Part shown: one piece after another, positions 8,363 through 16,487 of the stretch | How positions within the stretch are numbered: position 1 is the first letter of the stretch | Layout: every line of letters starts with the position of its first letter | NCBI RefSeq assembly: GCF_000024865.1 | Contig: NC_013595.1 | Location: 6,758,001 to 6,822,000 of the forward strand | Direction of reading: 5' to 3' | DNA from: Streptosporangium roseum DSM 43021 | GTDB taxonomy: Bacteria; Actinomycetota; Actinomycetes; Streptosporangiales; Streptosporangiaceae | Length of the DNA: 64,000 nt | Notes under the pieces: model-generated | Seen by the model: the letters and a program-made list of their open reading frames with translations, nothing else | The model's database searches: none | What the model was told of the DNA's origin: nothing | Program-made: the position numbers and the translations under genes

Positions 8363-8875
8363 CACGTCGCTCGCGAGGCTGTCCATGATCCGGCACATCC
8401 GCGTGGCGTACTCCTCCGGGTCGTCCACCGGCCGGAACAGCCCCTCCCCCACGCCCCGGACGACGATGGCGGCCAGCTCCCCCACCCAGGTGCCGGTGAA
8501 TCCGGCGATCCTGAGGAGCGTCTCCTCGTCCTGCGGCGGGCGGGCGATGACCTGGGCCCACAGCCGCCAGCGGACGTCCCTGGGACCGCCGGGCAGGTAG
8601 AGCTCCACCAGGCGGCCGACCGCCTCGCGCGGGTCGGCGACGGTCGCGAGCTCGGCCGTCCGGCGCTCGGCCAGCTCGTCCTCGCTGAGCAGCAGCGTCG
8701 AGACGAGGATCCGGTCACGCTTGCCGAAGTAGTACATGACGTGACCGCTGCTCATGCCGGCCCGTTCGGCGATGTCGCGCACCCGCAGCCGCTCGGGCCC
8801 CACCTCGTCGATCGCCAGCAGCGCCGCGCGCAGCACGTGCGCCCGCACGTCGGGGCGCTCCAGCTTCGCAGTCAT
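8282..8875 (-). CDS. TetR-family transcriptional regulator
   Basis: This 197-residue protein has an N-terminal TetR helix-turn-helix (residues 10-57: RDIAERAGMSSGHVMYYFGKRDRIL) and a C-terminal all-helical ligand-binding/dimerisation domain. The recognition helix is atypical (SGHVMYYF in place of the usual LYYHF pattern). It lies divergently from the urease-like operon with 66 bp between, where repeated ttaga/tctaa half-sites occur. Control of that operon is therefore the simplest expectation. Its 3' end overlaps the MFS gene. Confidence 0.92.
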   Translation of the reverse strand: MTAKLERPDVRAHVLRAALLAIDEVGPERLRVRDIAERAGMSSGHVMYYFGKRDRILVSTLLLSEDELAERRTAELATVADPREAVGRLVELYLPGGPRDVRWRLWAQVIARPPQDEETLLRIAGFTGTWVGELAAIVVRGVGEGLFRPVDDPEEYATRMCRIMDSLASDVLLGLPGRGPGWAHEQAMRAIWRELLP

Positions 8876-8893
8876 GGGACCTACCGTACAGGT

Positions 8894-8929
8894 TTAGAAT
8901 GCTGCTCTAAGTTTGAAGACAGTTCTAAA
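8894..8929. promoter_or_regulatory. Candidate TetR operator upstream of the urease-like operon
   Basis: The half-site ttaga (8894-8898) pairs with tctaa (8906-8910), 7 bp apart, and a longer form tttagaa (8893-8899) pairs with ttctaaa (8923-8929). The repeats lie between the divergent tetR and ureAB starts, and the region is much more AT-rich than its surroundings. An operator function is inferred from position. Confidence 0.45.
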
Positions 8930-8941
8930 AGGGAGAGGGCT

Positions 8942-9685
8942 GTGCGGCTGACACCTGCGGAACGCGACCGGCTGCTGCTGTTCACCGCGGCCGGGCTGGC
9001 GCGCGCCAGGAAGGCGAGAGGTCTGCGGCTGAACGTGCCGGAGGCCACCGCGCTGATCGCGGACACGGTCTGCGAGGCCGCCCGCGACGGGGCGTGGCTG
9101 GCCGAGGCGGTCGAGGCCGGCCGCAGGGTGCTCGGCCCGGACGACGTGCTGCCCGGCGTGGCCGACGTCGTCACCGAGGTCATGGTCGAGGCGGTCTTCG
9201 ACGACGGCACCCGGCTGGCCGTGGTGACCGACCCGTTCGGCGGCGGCTCGCTCGGCGCCGAGGCCCCCGGCGCGGTGACCGCCGCGCCCCCGCCCTCCGG
9301 GCAGAGGGACGCCGCCGAGGAGGGCGCCGTCGAGGTCGAGGTGCTCAACACGGCTACCGTCCCGATCAGCGTCACCTCGCACTTCCACTTCTTCGAGGCC
9401 AACCCCCGGCTCCGGTTCGACCGGGCCGCCGGCTACGGCCGCCGGCTGGCCGTTCCGGCGGGCTCCACCGTCCGCTTCGATCCGGGCGAGAGCCGTACCG
9501 CCAGGCTGGTCCCGATCGGCGGCGCGCGGGTGGCGATCGGGTTCGCCGGGCTGGTGGACGGGCCGCTGGACGCGCCGGGCGCGTTCGAGCGGGCCATGGA
9601 GAAGGCGCGGGCCTGCGGATATCTGGGCAGCGAGCCGGCGGGGCCCACCACCGGCGACCGGCCGGCGGGGGCGGGTGACCGATGA
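8942..9685 (+). CDS. Urease gamma-beta fusion subunit (UreAB-type)
   Basis: This 247-residue protein joins a urease gamma domain (residues 1-103, beginning RLTPAERDRLLLFTAAGLAR) to a beta domain (about 130-235, with VEVLNTATVPISVTSHFHFF and a C-terminal ARACGYLG segment). A glycine/alanine-rich linker connects them. Both are structural subunits of the urease-type hexamer. The GTG at 8942 follows a good ribosome-binding site (gggagagg). The TGA overlaps the ATG of the alpha-subunit gene (ATGA), so the two are translationally coupled. No ureD, E, F or G gene lies in the window, so nickel insertion would need genes elsewhere or be dispensable. Confidence 0.93.
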   Translation: MRLTPAERDRLLLFTAAGLARARKARGLRLNVPEATALIADTVCEAARDGAWLAEAVEAGRRVLGPDDVLPGVADVVTEVMVEAVFDDGTRLAVVTDPFGGGSLGAEAPGAVTAAPPPSGQRDAAEEGAVEVEVLNTATVPISVTSHFHFFEANPRLRFDRAAGYGRRLAVPAGSTVRFDPGESRTARLVPIGGARVAIGFAGLVDGPLDAPGAFERAMEKARACGYLGSEPAGPTTGDRPAGAGDR

Positions 9686-11331
9686 GCATGTACGGCCCGC
9701 GTAAGGGAGACCGGGTCAGGCTCGGCGACTCCGGCCTGGTGGTCGAGGTCGAGCACGACTCGCAGAAGGCCGGGGAGGAGTTCCTGGCCGGGTTCGGCAA
9801 GACCGCCCGGGACGGCCTGCACCTGAAGGCCGCCTCGATCAGGGACACCTGCGACCTGGTGATCAGCAACGTGCTGATCCTCGACCCGATCCTGGGCGTG
9901 CGGACCGCGTCGATCGGCGTCCGGGAGGGGCGCGTCCACGCCGTCGGCCGGGCCGGCAACCCCGACACCCTGGACGGGGTGGACGTGGTGGTCGGCACCG
10001 GGACCACGATCGTGTCCGGTGAGGGGCTCATCGCGACGGCGGGGGCGATCGACACCCACGTCCACCTGCTCAGCCCGCGCATCATGGAGGCCTCCCTGGC
10101 CTCCGGCGTCACCACGATCATCGGCCAGGAGTTCGGGCCGGTCTGGGGCGTGGGGGTGAACTCGCCGTGGGCCCTGCGGCACGCGTTCAACGCCTTCGAC
10201 GCCTGGCCGGTGAACATCGGCTTCCTGGCGCGCGGCTCGTCCTCACACGAGGCTCCGCTGGTCGAGGCGCTGGTCGAGGGCGGTGCGAGCGGCTTCAAGG
10301 TGCACGAGGACATGGGGGCCCACACCCGCGCGCTGGACACCGCGCTGCGGGTCGCCGAGGAGCACGACGTGCAGGTGGCCCTGCACACCGACGGTCTCAA
10401 CGAGTGCCTGTCGGTGGAGGACACCCTCGCCGTGCTCGGAGGCCGGACGATCCACGCCTTCCACATCGAGGGCTGCGGCGGCGGTCACGTGCCGAACGTG
10501 CTCAAGCTGGCCGGGGTGGCCAACGTCATCGGCTCCTCCACCAACCCGACGCTGCCCTTCGGCCGGGACGCCGTCGCCGAGCACCACGGGATGATCGTCT
10601 CGGTGCACGGGCTCCGGCCCGAGCTGCCGGGGGACGCCGCGCTGGCCAGGGACCGGATCCGGGCCGGCACCATGGGCGCCGAGGACGTGCTGCACGACCT
10701 CGGGGTCATCGGCATCACCTCCTCCGACGCGCAGGGCATGGGCCGGGCGGGCGAGACGGTCCGCCGGACGTTCGCAATGGCCGGGAAGATGAAGGGGGAG
10801 CTGGGCGCGCCGGAGCGCAACGACAACGAGCGGGTGCTGCGCTACCTGGCCAAACTGACGATCAACCCGGCCATCGCGCACGGCCTGGCCCACGAGGTCG
10901 GCTCGCTGGAGCCGGGCAAGCTGGCCGACATCGTGCTGTGGCGGCCGGACCACTTCGGCGCCAAGCCGCAGCTCGTGCTGAAGGCGGGCTTCCCCGCCTA
11001 CGGCGTGACCGGGGACCCGAACGCCTCCACCGACACCTGCGAGCCGCTGGTGCTGGGCCCGCAGTTCGGCGCGTACGGCGCGACCGCCGCGGACCTGTCG
11101 GTGGCCTTCGTCAGCGGGGCGGCCGCGGACGCGGCCGACGACCGCATGACGACCCGCCGCCGCCGGGTGGGGGTGCGCGGCACCCGCGGCATCGGCCCCG
11201 GCGACCTGGTCCTCAACTCCCGGCTCGGGTCCGTCGAGGTGGACACTCTCGGCCAGGTCACCCTCGACGGCGACCCGGTCCGGTCGGCCCCCGCCGACTC
11301 GGTCTCGCTGAGCCGCCTGTACTTCCTGTGA
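9682..11331 (+). CDS. Divergent urease alpha subunit (UreC-type amidohydrolase)
   Basis: This 549-residue protein aligns along its length with UreC. Metal-binding residues are visible: H126 and H128 (DTHVH), the carbamylated lysine K206 with H208 (GFKVHED), H235 (VALHTD), H261 (HIEGCGGGH) and D349 (TSSDAQGMGR). The flap histidine H309 is kept, but the preceding flap cysteine of classical ureases (Cys-His-His in Klebsiella) is Val308-His-Gly here. The protein is somewhat shorter than canonical UreC, and the region after residue 150 diverges (QEFGPVWGVGVN). Together with the adjacent agmatine-deiminase-family gene and the absence of accessory genes, this suggests a specialised substrate, perhaps another ureido compound. 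Hydrolysis of urea itself remains possible, because loss of the flap Cys does not by itself abolish activity in studied ureases. Confidence 0.9.
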   Translation: MSMYGPRKGDRVRLGDSGLVVEVEHDSQKAGEEFLAGFGKTARDGLHLKAASIRDTCDLVISNVLILDPILGVRTASIGVREGRVHAVGRAGNPDTLDGVDVVVGTGTTIVSGEGLIATAGAIDTHVHLLSPRIMEASLASGVTTIIGQEFGPVWGVGVNSPWALRHAFNAFDAWPVNIGFLARGSSSHEAPLVEALVEGGASGFKVHEDMGAHTRALDTALRVAEEHDVQVALHTDGLNECLSVEDTLAVLGGRTIHAFHIEGCGGGHVPNVLKLAGVANVIGSSTNPTLPFGRDAVAEHHGMIVSVHGLRPELPGDAALARDRIRAGTMGAEDVLHDLGVIGITSSDAQGMGRAGETVRRTFAMAGKMKGELGAPERNDNERVLRYLAKLTINPAIAHGLAHEVGSLEPGKLADIVLWRPDHFGAKPQLVLKAGFPAYGVTGDPNASTDTCEPLVLGPQFGAYGATAADLSVAFVSGAAADAADDRMTTRRRRVGVRGTRGIGPGDLVLNSRLGSVEVDTLGQVTLDGDPVRSAPADSVSLSRLYFL

Positions 11332-11420
11332 CGTCCCGCCCTTCCTGCGACGTGCCGCACCACGCGGACGCTCCCGCCGTCCCCCACACCTCTCCGACCC
11401 CTCCGACAAGGAGCCCTGCC

Positions 11421-12416
11421 GTGTTCTTCATGCCGCCGGAGTGGCACCCGCACACCCGCACCTGGATGTCCTGGCCGGTCGCCGGGTACGCGCTGAGCGA
11501 CCCCGAGGCCTCCTACCGCGCCTGGTCGAGCGTGGCCAACACCATCGTCCGCTACGAGCCGGTCACCATGGTGGTCGACCCGGGCGGGCGTGAGCCGGCC
11601 GCCCGCTGGCTCTCCCCCGAGGTCGAGGTGATGGAGCAGCCGCTGGACGACTGCTGGATGCGCGACAACGGCCCGACCTTCCTGCTGGACGGCAGGGGCG
11701 GCCTGGCGGGGGTGGACTGGACCTTCAACGGGTGGGGCTGGCACGCCCACGCCAAGGACGACCTGGTCGCCGGGGCCGTCCTGGAACGGGCGGGGGCCGT
11801 CAGATTCCGTTCGGAGATGGTCAACGAGGGCGGCGGCATCCATGTGGACGGCGAGGGGACGGTCATCGTCACCGAGACCGTCCAGCTCGGCGACAGGCGC
11901 AACCCCGGCTGGACCAGGGAGCGGGTGGAGGCCGAGCTCGGCGCCCGGATCGGCGTGGAGAAGGTGATCTGGCTGCCGCGCGGTCTCACCGCCGACTACG
12001 GCAGGTACGGCACCAGCGGCCATGTGGACCTGCTCGCCTCCTTCGCCCGTCCCGGGCTGGTGCTCTGCCACGTCCAGCCCGACCCGGACCACCCGGACCA
12101 CGAGGTCACCCGGGAGAACCTGGCGATCCTGCGCTCCTCGACCGACGCCAGGGGCCGCCGGCTGGAGGTCGTCGAGCTGGTCGCCCCGGAGACCCGCGAG
12201 GCGGACGGGGAGCTGGTCGACTACTCCTACGTCAACCACTACCTGGCCAACGGCCTGGCCCTGCTCTGCTCCTTCGACGATCCGCGCGACGCCGCAGCGG
12301 CCGACGTCTTCGTCAAGCTCTTCCCGGAGCGGGCCGTCGAGATGGTGGACGCCCGCGCCATATTCGCCCTCGGCGGGGGGATCCACTGCATCACCCAGCA
12401 GCAGCCGCGCCCCTGA
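11421..12416 (+). CDS. Agmatine deiminase / peptidyl-arginine deiminase family protein
   Basis: This 331-residue guanidine-modifying enzyme has the family signatures WMRDNGPTF (near residue 75), NEGGGIHVDG (near 135), TSGHVD and the C-terminal GGGIHCIT, whose Cys (about residue 323) is the nucleophile. Family members hydrolyse agmatine to N-carbamoylputrescine and ammonia. The GTG at 11421 follows aaggag by 7 nt. It lies 89 bp after the urease-like alpha gene on the same strand, so it is probably co-transcribed. The partnership suggests a guanidino-to-ureido-to-amine route, with the urease-like enzyme acting on the product; this is inference. Confidence 0.9.
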   Translation: MFFMPPEWHPHTRTWMSWPVAGYALSDPEASYRAWSSVANTIVRYEPVTMVVDPGGREPAARWLSPEVEVMEQPLDDCWMRDNGPTFLLDGRGGLAGVDWTFNGWGWHAHAKDDLVAGAVLERAGAVRFRSEMVNEGGGIHVDGEGTVIVTETVQLGDRRNPGWTRERVEAELGARIGVEKVIWLPRGLTADYGRYGTSGHVDLLASFARPGLVLCHVQPDPDHPDHEVTRENLAILRSSTDARGRRLEVVELVAPETREADGELVDYSYVNHYLANGLALLCSFDDPRDAAAADVFVKLFPERAVEMVDARAIFALGGGIHCITQQQPRP

Positions 12417-12493
12417 CCGACCCGGAAACTGGTATGGATTGTGCTGTTTTGTCTAGTGACTTGTCCGGATTCGGCCACCCTGAGAAATAGATC

Positions 12494-12523
12494 TTGTCAA
12501 TATGGGTGATTAATGCGAATACT
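12494..12523 (+). promoter_or_regulatory. Possible sigma-70-type promoter before the small peptide gene
   Basis: TTGTCA at 12494-12499 and AATACT at 12518-12523 are 18 bp apart in a clearly AT-richer stretch (about 12430-12560), 35 bp upstream of the 24-residue peptide start. The match to actinomycete house-keeping promoters is moderate only. Confidence 0.3.
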
Positions 12524-12558
12524 TGCGATTTGTTCTGATTACCAAGAGAGGCATCGCA

Positions 12559-12633
12559 ATGAAGCGCGTTATCGTTCACAAGCCTGGCACCGTCACGCTC
12601 CGCGGGACCGCCAGCCCCAAGCACGTCGGCTGA
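12559..12633 (+). CDS. Putative 24-residue peptide gene
   Basis: A short frame ATG to TGA encodes 24 residues beginning MKRVIVHKPGTVTLRG and ending PKHVG, a basic peptide without a signal sequence. It has a plausible ribosome-binding site (agagagg, about 8 nt before the ATG) in an AT-rich leader. A perfect hairpin follows the stop, and then the TPR gene starts. The frame is too short for codon statistics, so the call rests on the leader, its position and the hairpin that separates it from the next gene. It could be a precursor, a signalling peptide or a leader peptide acting by attenuation. No cysteine or other obvious modification pattern is seen. Confidence 0.45.
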   Translation: MKRVIVHKPGTVTLRGTASPKHVG

Positions 12634-12649
12634 GACCGAAATCACTGAA

Positions 12650-12673
12650 CCGGCGCCCAGCGATGGGCGCCGG
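12650..12673 (+). terminator. Perfect 10-bp hairpin between peptide gene and TPR gene
   Basis: The arms ccggcgccca (12650-12659) and tgggcgccgg (12664-12673) enclose the tetraloop gcga. No T-tract follows; instead there is an A-rich leader with aaggag for the TPR gene. The hairpin may be an attenuator or partial terminator that sets the ratio of peptide to TPR mRNA, or an mRNA stabiliser. Confidence 0.6.
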
Positions 12674-12716
12674 CCCCCAGAACCACATAAACCTCAGAAC
12701 CATATAAAGGAGACTG

Positions 12717-14555
12717 GTGAGTCGGGGACCGCTCCCACCAGAAAACCCGCCCCTCCCCCCGCTGCTCCTCCCCCCCGTGGACGCGGACCGGCGCCTGCGG
12801 GGGCCGTACACCGCCGGCGGCGCGATCGCCTCGGCCCTGGCGTCCGTCGCCCGGCCGGAGCTGGTCGCCCGCTATGACATCGAGCTGCGGGCCATGTCAC
12901 CCGACCTGGACGGGCTGGTCCCCGCCAGGCGGCGGTCGATGGCCGACCACCTGCCCAGGGCCGAACGGATCCTGGTCCACGCGCCCCGCCGCACGCTCCG
13001 CCTGTCCAACGGACTCGCCGAGTTCGTCCGCGAGCACCTGGCCGAGACCGGGCCGCGGACGCTCGTCGTGGAGAACGTCCACCAGGCCGACCCAACCGAC
13101 CACGAGCTGCTGGCGGTGCTGCGGCGGCGGATCTCCCCGGACCTGCTGACCGTCGTGATCGGCGGGCAGGCCGTACCGGAGGAGCCCCTCAGCCCGGAGG
13201 AGCACGACGTCCGGGCCGACGAGCTGGAACGGGAGGGGACGATCGGCGCGCGGCTCGGCGCGATCCCCTACCACCGCGAGCACGGCACCGACCCGCACCG
13301 CGCGGTGGAGGCCTTCCGGTCCGCGGTCGAACGGTGCCTGGACGCGGGCTGTCACGACGCGGTGGCGGAGCTGGGGCTGCGCGCGCTGCCGCTGGCCGAC
13401 CCGGCCGCCGAGCCGGAGACCTGGTGGCGGCTGCTGCACAGCACCGCCACCGCACTGGGCTCGCTGAACCGCGAGGACGAGGCCGAAGCCCTGTTCGACC
13501 TGGCCAGGCGGACGAGCGTCTCCCCCGCCACGCACGCCGCGGCCGCCTACTCCACCGGCATGCTCAAGGTCCGCCACCACGACCCGGCCCGGCGCGACCT
13601 GGACGCCGCGCTGGCCTGGGTGAACCAGGCGATCGCCATCTCCACGCTGCTGCCCGACCCGCGCGAGCGCGCTTTCAAACTGGGTTTCGACCTCAACGGC
13701 CGGGCCCTGGTGGAGGTACGGCTCGGCAACCCCGCCAGGGCTCTGGAGCTGGTCCAGGAGGCGGTGGAGCTGGCCGAGCACGGCCTGGAGCCGGGCGAGC
13801 ACCCGATCCACCGGCTGGTGCTGCTGGCCAACCGGGCGCAGCTCGCCGTCATGCTGGGCCGTCCCGAGGACGCGCTGGAGGATCTCGACGCGGTGATCGC
13901 GGCCGACCCCGGCTACCCCGACTACTACATCGACCGGGGCAACCTGCTGCACCGGCTGGGCAGGCGGGAGGCGGCGATCGCCGACTACGAGACGGCGATG
14001 CGGGTCGGCCCGCCCTTCCCCGAGCCGTACTACAACCGGGCCGAGATCCGCTTCTCGACCGGCGACCACCGGGGCGCGCTCGCCGACCTGGACCACGCCC
14101 TGGAGCTGGACCCGGAGTTCGTGGACGGGCTCGCCAACCGGGCCGGGCTGCTGGCCGCGCTCGGCGAGTACGGCAGGGCCAGGGCCGATGCGGAGAGCGG
14201 GCTCGCGCTGGACCCGGTCAACCCGTATCTGCTGTGCGCGCTGGGCCAGGTCGAGATGGCCGAGGGCCGCCACAAGGAGGCGCGGGCCGCGTTCGACCAT
14301 GCGCTGGAGCGTTCCCCCTCGCTCGCCGCGGCCTGGGCCAGCCGGGGGATGCTGGCGTTCGAGACCGGCGACCCGGAGGGCGCGGTCGCCGACTTCACCC
14401 GCGCCCTGGAACCCGGCGCGGATCCCGCACTGCTGTTCAACCGCGCGATGGCGCTGCGCGCCGCCGGGCGGGAGGAGGAGGCGGTGGCCGATCTCACCCG
14501 CGCGCTGGAGCTGGCGCCGGACGACGACGACATCAAGCGGGAGCTGGCGGGCTGA
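12717..14555 (+). CDS. TPR protein with degenerate AAA/NACHT-like N-terminal region
   Basis: This 612-residue soluble protein starts with GTG at 12717 after aaggag. A proline-rich leader (residues 1-20) is followed by RRLRGPYTAGGAIASAL, where STAND-type ATPases would carry the P-loop; no GxxGxGK is present. A Walker-B-like strand RTLVVENVHQADPTD is at 114-128. Residues 160-380 are helical repeats, and 380-610 contain clear tetratricopeptide repeats (ALEDLDAVIAADPGYPDYY, ALADLDHALELDPEFVDG, AVADFTRALEPGADPALL). TPR domains bind peptides or proteins. The neighbouring 24-residue peptide gene is an attractive partner, but this is inference. It probably acts as a regulatory or scaffold protein rather than an active ATPase. 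Confidence 0.8.
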   Translation: MSRGPLPPENPPLPPLLLPPVDADRRLRGPYTAGGAIASALASVARPELVARYDIELRAMSPDLDGLVPARRRSMADHLPRAERILVHAPRRTLRLSNGLAEFVREHLAETGPRTLVVENVHQADPTDHELLAVLRRRISPDLLTVVIGGQAVPEEPLSPEEHDVRADELEREGTIGARLGAIPYHREHGTDPHRAVEAFRSAVERCLDAGCHDAVAELGLRALPLADPAAEPETWWRLLHSTATALGSLNREDEAEALFDLARRTSVSPATHAAAAYSTGMLKVRHHDPARRDLDAALAWVNQAIAISTLLPDPRERAFKLGFDLNGRALVEVRLGNPARALELVQEAVELAEHGLEPGEHPIHRLVLLANRAQLAVMLGRPEDALEDLDAVIAADPGYPDYYIDRGNLLHRLGRREAAIADYETAMRVGPPFPEPYYNRAEIRFSTGDHRGALADLDHALELDPEFVDGLANRAGLLAALGEYGRARADAESGLALDPVNPYLLCALGQVEMAEGRHKEARAAFDHALERSPSLAAAWASRGMLAFETGDPEGAVADFTRALEPGADPALLFNRAMALRAAGREEEAVADLTRALELAPDDDDIKRELAG

Positions 14556-14635
14556 AGGTCACGGCCGCGGGGTCTTGACACCACCGACAGGCCCCTGTTC
14601 ACACGGACCGGGCAGCGCCGTCCGGCGGGCCGGTG

Positions 14636-15136
14636 TCATTCCTGTGGCCGTGACTCGATCAGCTTTCGCATCATCTCGACGAACCGGACCTGCTCGGTCT
14701 CGTCAAGCGCGGCGAACCAGGCCCGCTCACGCCGGGTCTGGAGCTCGAAGGCCTCGGCCACGATCGCCCGCCCTCGCTCGGTGAGATCGACGTAGACCAG
14801 CCGTCGATCGGCGACAGTCCGGCTGCGGTCCACGAAACCGTCCCGCTCCAACGTGTTGACCAGGTTCGACACCGCCGAGCGGGTCAGCACCGACATCTCG
14901 GCGAGCCGGGCTGACTGAGTCGGCCCCAGCAGCCACAGTTTGAACATCAGCCGGAAGCCCGGCAACGTGAGCCCACGCGGCCGGTGCACCTGGGATTCCA
15001 GGTCGTTGACCAGCATCTGCGAGAGCTGCAGCACGTTGTAGGAGAGCGTGAAGGCACGGGAATCGGCCGCCGTCCCCATGCCCGCCACCCGGTCTCTCGC
15101 GTACTTCTCGTACCGGCTCTCGGCTGATTCACCCAT
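14636..15136 (-). CDS. MarR-family transcriptional regulator
   Basis: This 166-residue protein starts at ATG 15136 (MGESAESRYEKYARDRV) after a gggaag ribosome-binding site. It has a winged helix-turn-helix in residues 60-120 (ARLAEMSVLTRSAVSNLVNTLERDGFVDRSRTVADRRLVYVDLTERG), including the D-R-R wing typical of MarR proteins. It is divergent from the FAD monooxygenase gene with 97 bp between. It most likely represses that gene until an aromatic or phenolic ligand is bound. Confidence 0.92.
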   Translation of the reverse strand: MGESAESRYEKYARDRVAGMGTAADSRAFTLSYNVLQLSQMLVNDLESQVHRPRGLTLPGFRLMFKLWLLGPTQSARLAEMSVLTRSAVSNLVNTLERDGFVDRSRTVADRRLVYVDLTERGRAIVAEAFELQTRRERAWFAALDETEQVRFVEMMRKLIESRPQE

Positions 15137-15233
15137 GTGCCCGATCTTCCCAGGGTCTTGCGCGGAGACCGTCCGCTCTGGATGATGAAACACGAAATAG
15201 TTAAGGCCAAAACATTCAGCCCGGGGAGTACGG

Positions 15234-16487
15234 ATGCCAGTGGTCATCGTGGGTGCCGGCATCGGCGGGCTGGCCGCAGCCCTGAGCCTGCACGCGGCGG
15301 GCATCACCGACGTAGTGATCGCCGAGGCCGCCGCGGAGCTGCGCCCGCTGGGCGTGGGCATCAACCTGCTCCCGCACGCGGTTCGCGAGCTGACCGAGCT
15401 GGGCCTGGCCGACCGGCTCGCCGGGATCGGCGTGGCCACCGGGGAACTCACCTACTACAACCGTTACGGTTCGCGAATCTGGTCCGAGCCCCGCGGCCTG
15501 CGCGCCGGATACCGGTGGCCGCAGTTCTCTGTGCATCGAGGCCGGCTGCAGATGCTGCTGCTGGCGGAGGTGCGCAGGCGCCTGGGCGAGGCCGTGGTTC
15601 GGACGGGTCACGCGCTCACCGGATTCCATCAAGAAGGCGGCACGGTGTCGGCCCGATTCGCGACGGCCCGAGGAGAAACCGAGTTGACCGGCGACGTGCT
15701 CATCGGCGCCGACGGAATCCATTCGACGGTCCGGGCCCTGCTCTACCCCGATGAGGGGCCGCCGCCGTGGAACGGCCTCGTCCTGTGGCGCGGGGTGTCC
15801 CAGGCGCGGCCCTTCCTCTCCGGCCGTTCCATGATCATGGCCGGGGACGGCACCACGAAGTTCGTCGCCTATCCGATCCAGGACACGGCCCCGAACCTGA
15901 TCAACTGGATCGCCGAGCGCCCCATGGAGAAGGCCGTCGCGCGCGGTGACTGGAATCGGCCCGTGGAGCCCTCCGAGATCCTTCGCCACTTCGGCGACTG
16001 GCGGTTCGACTGGCTGGACGTGCCCGGGCTGATCTCGGCGGCCGACGCCGTCTACGAATACCCGATGGTCGACAGGGACCCTCTCCCCCGTTGGTCGTAC
16101 GGCCGGGTGACCCTGCTCGGCGACGCCGCCCACGCCATGTACCCGATCGGTTCCAACGGCGCCTCCCAGGCGGTGATCGACGCCCGTGTGCTCGCCTGCG
16201 AACTCGCCGCCGGCCGCGCCCCGGAGCAGGCGCTGACCGCCTACGAAGAGCGCCGGCGACCCGTCACGACCACGCTCTGCCAGGCCAACCGCGGCATGGG
16301 GCCCGAAGTCGTGATGAAGATCGCCCACGAGCGCGCCCCGAGCGGGTTCACCGACATCGAGGACGTGATCCCGATGACCGAGCGCGAGAGCATCGCGGCC
16401 GACTACAAGCGCACCGCCGGTTTCGATCCCCGCCTGCTCAACGAACGCCCCTCCTACGGCGTGGAGCCGGCATGGGTCTCGAACTGA
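15234..16487 (+). CDS. FAD-dependent monooxygenase (PhzS/PHBH-like)
   Basis: This 417-residue group A flavoprotein monooxygenase has the N-terminal dinucleotide-binding motif VVIVGAGIGGLAAALSL (residues 3-19), the middle segment GDVLIGADGIHSTVR (DG motif) and the late FAD motif RVTLLGDAAHAMYPIGSNGASQAV (GD motif). Such enzymes hydroxylate aromatic or heteroaromatic substrates with NAD(P)H and oxygen. Overall layout resembles PhzS-type flavin-dependent oxidoreductases. ATG 15234 follows ggggag. The DUF3237 gene overlaps its end by 16 bp, so both are probably one transcript under the divergent MarR regulator. Confidence 0.92.
   Translation: MPVVIVGAGIGGLAAALSLHAAGITDVVIAEAAAELRPLGVGINLLPHAVRELTELGLADRLAGIGVATGELTYYNRYGSRIWSEPRGLRAGYRWPQFSVHRGRLQMLLLAEVRRRLGEAVVRTGHALTGFHQEGGTVSARFATARGETELTGDVLIGADGIHSTVRALLYPDEGPPPWNGLVLWRGVSQARPFLSGRSMIMAGDGTTKFVAYPIQDTAPNLINWIAERPMEKAVARGDWNRPVEPSEILRHFGDWRFDWLDVPGLISAADAVYEYPMVDRDPLPRWSYGRVTLLGDAAHAMYPIGSNGASQAVIDARVLACELAAGRAPEQALTAYEERRRPVTTTLCQANRGMGPEVVMKIAHERAPSGFTDIEDVIPMTERESIAADYKRTAGFDPRLLNERPSYGVEPAWVSN

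Noticed and set aside
9682..11331. Calling the urease alpha subunit inactive because the flap cysteine is missing
   Set aside because: All metal ligands and the flap histidine remain, and substitutions of the flap Cys are known to leave residual urease activity, so loss of function cannot be inferred.
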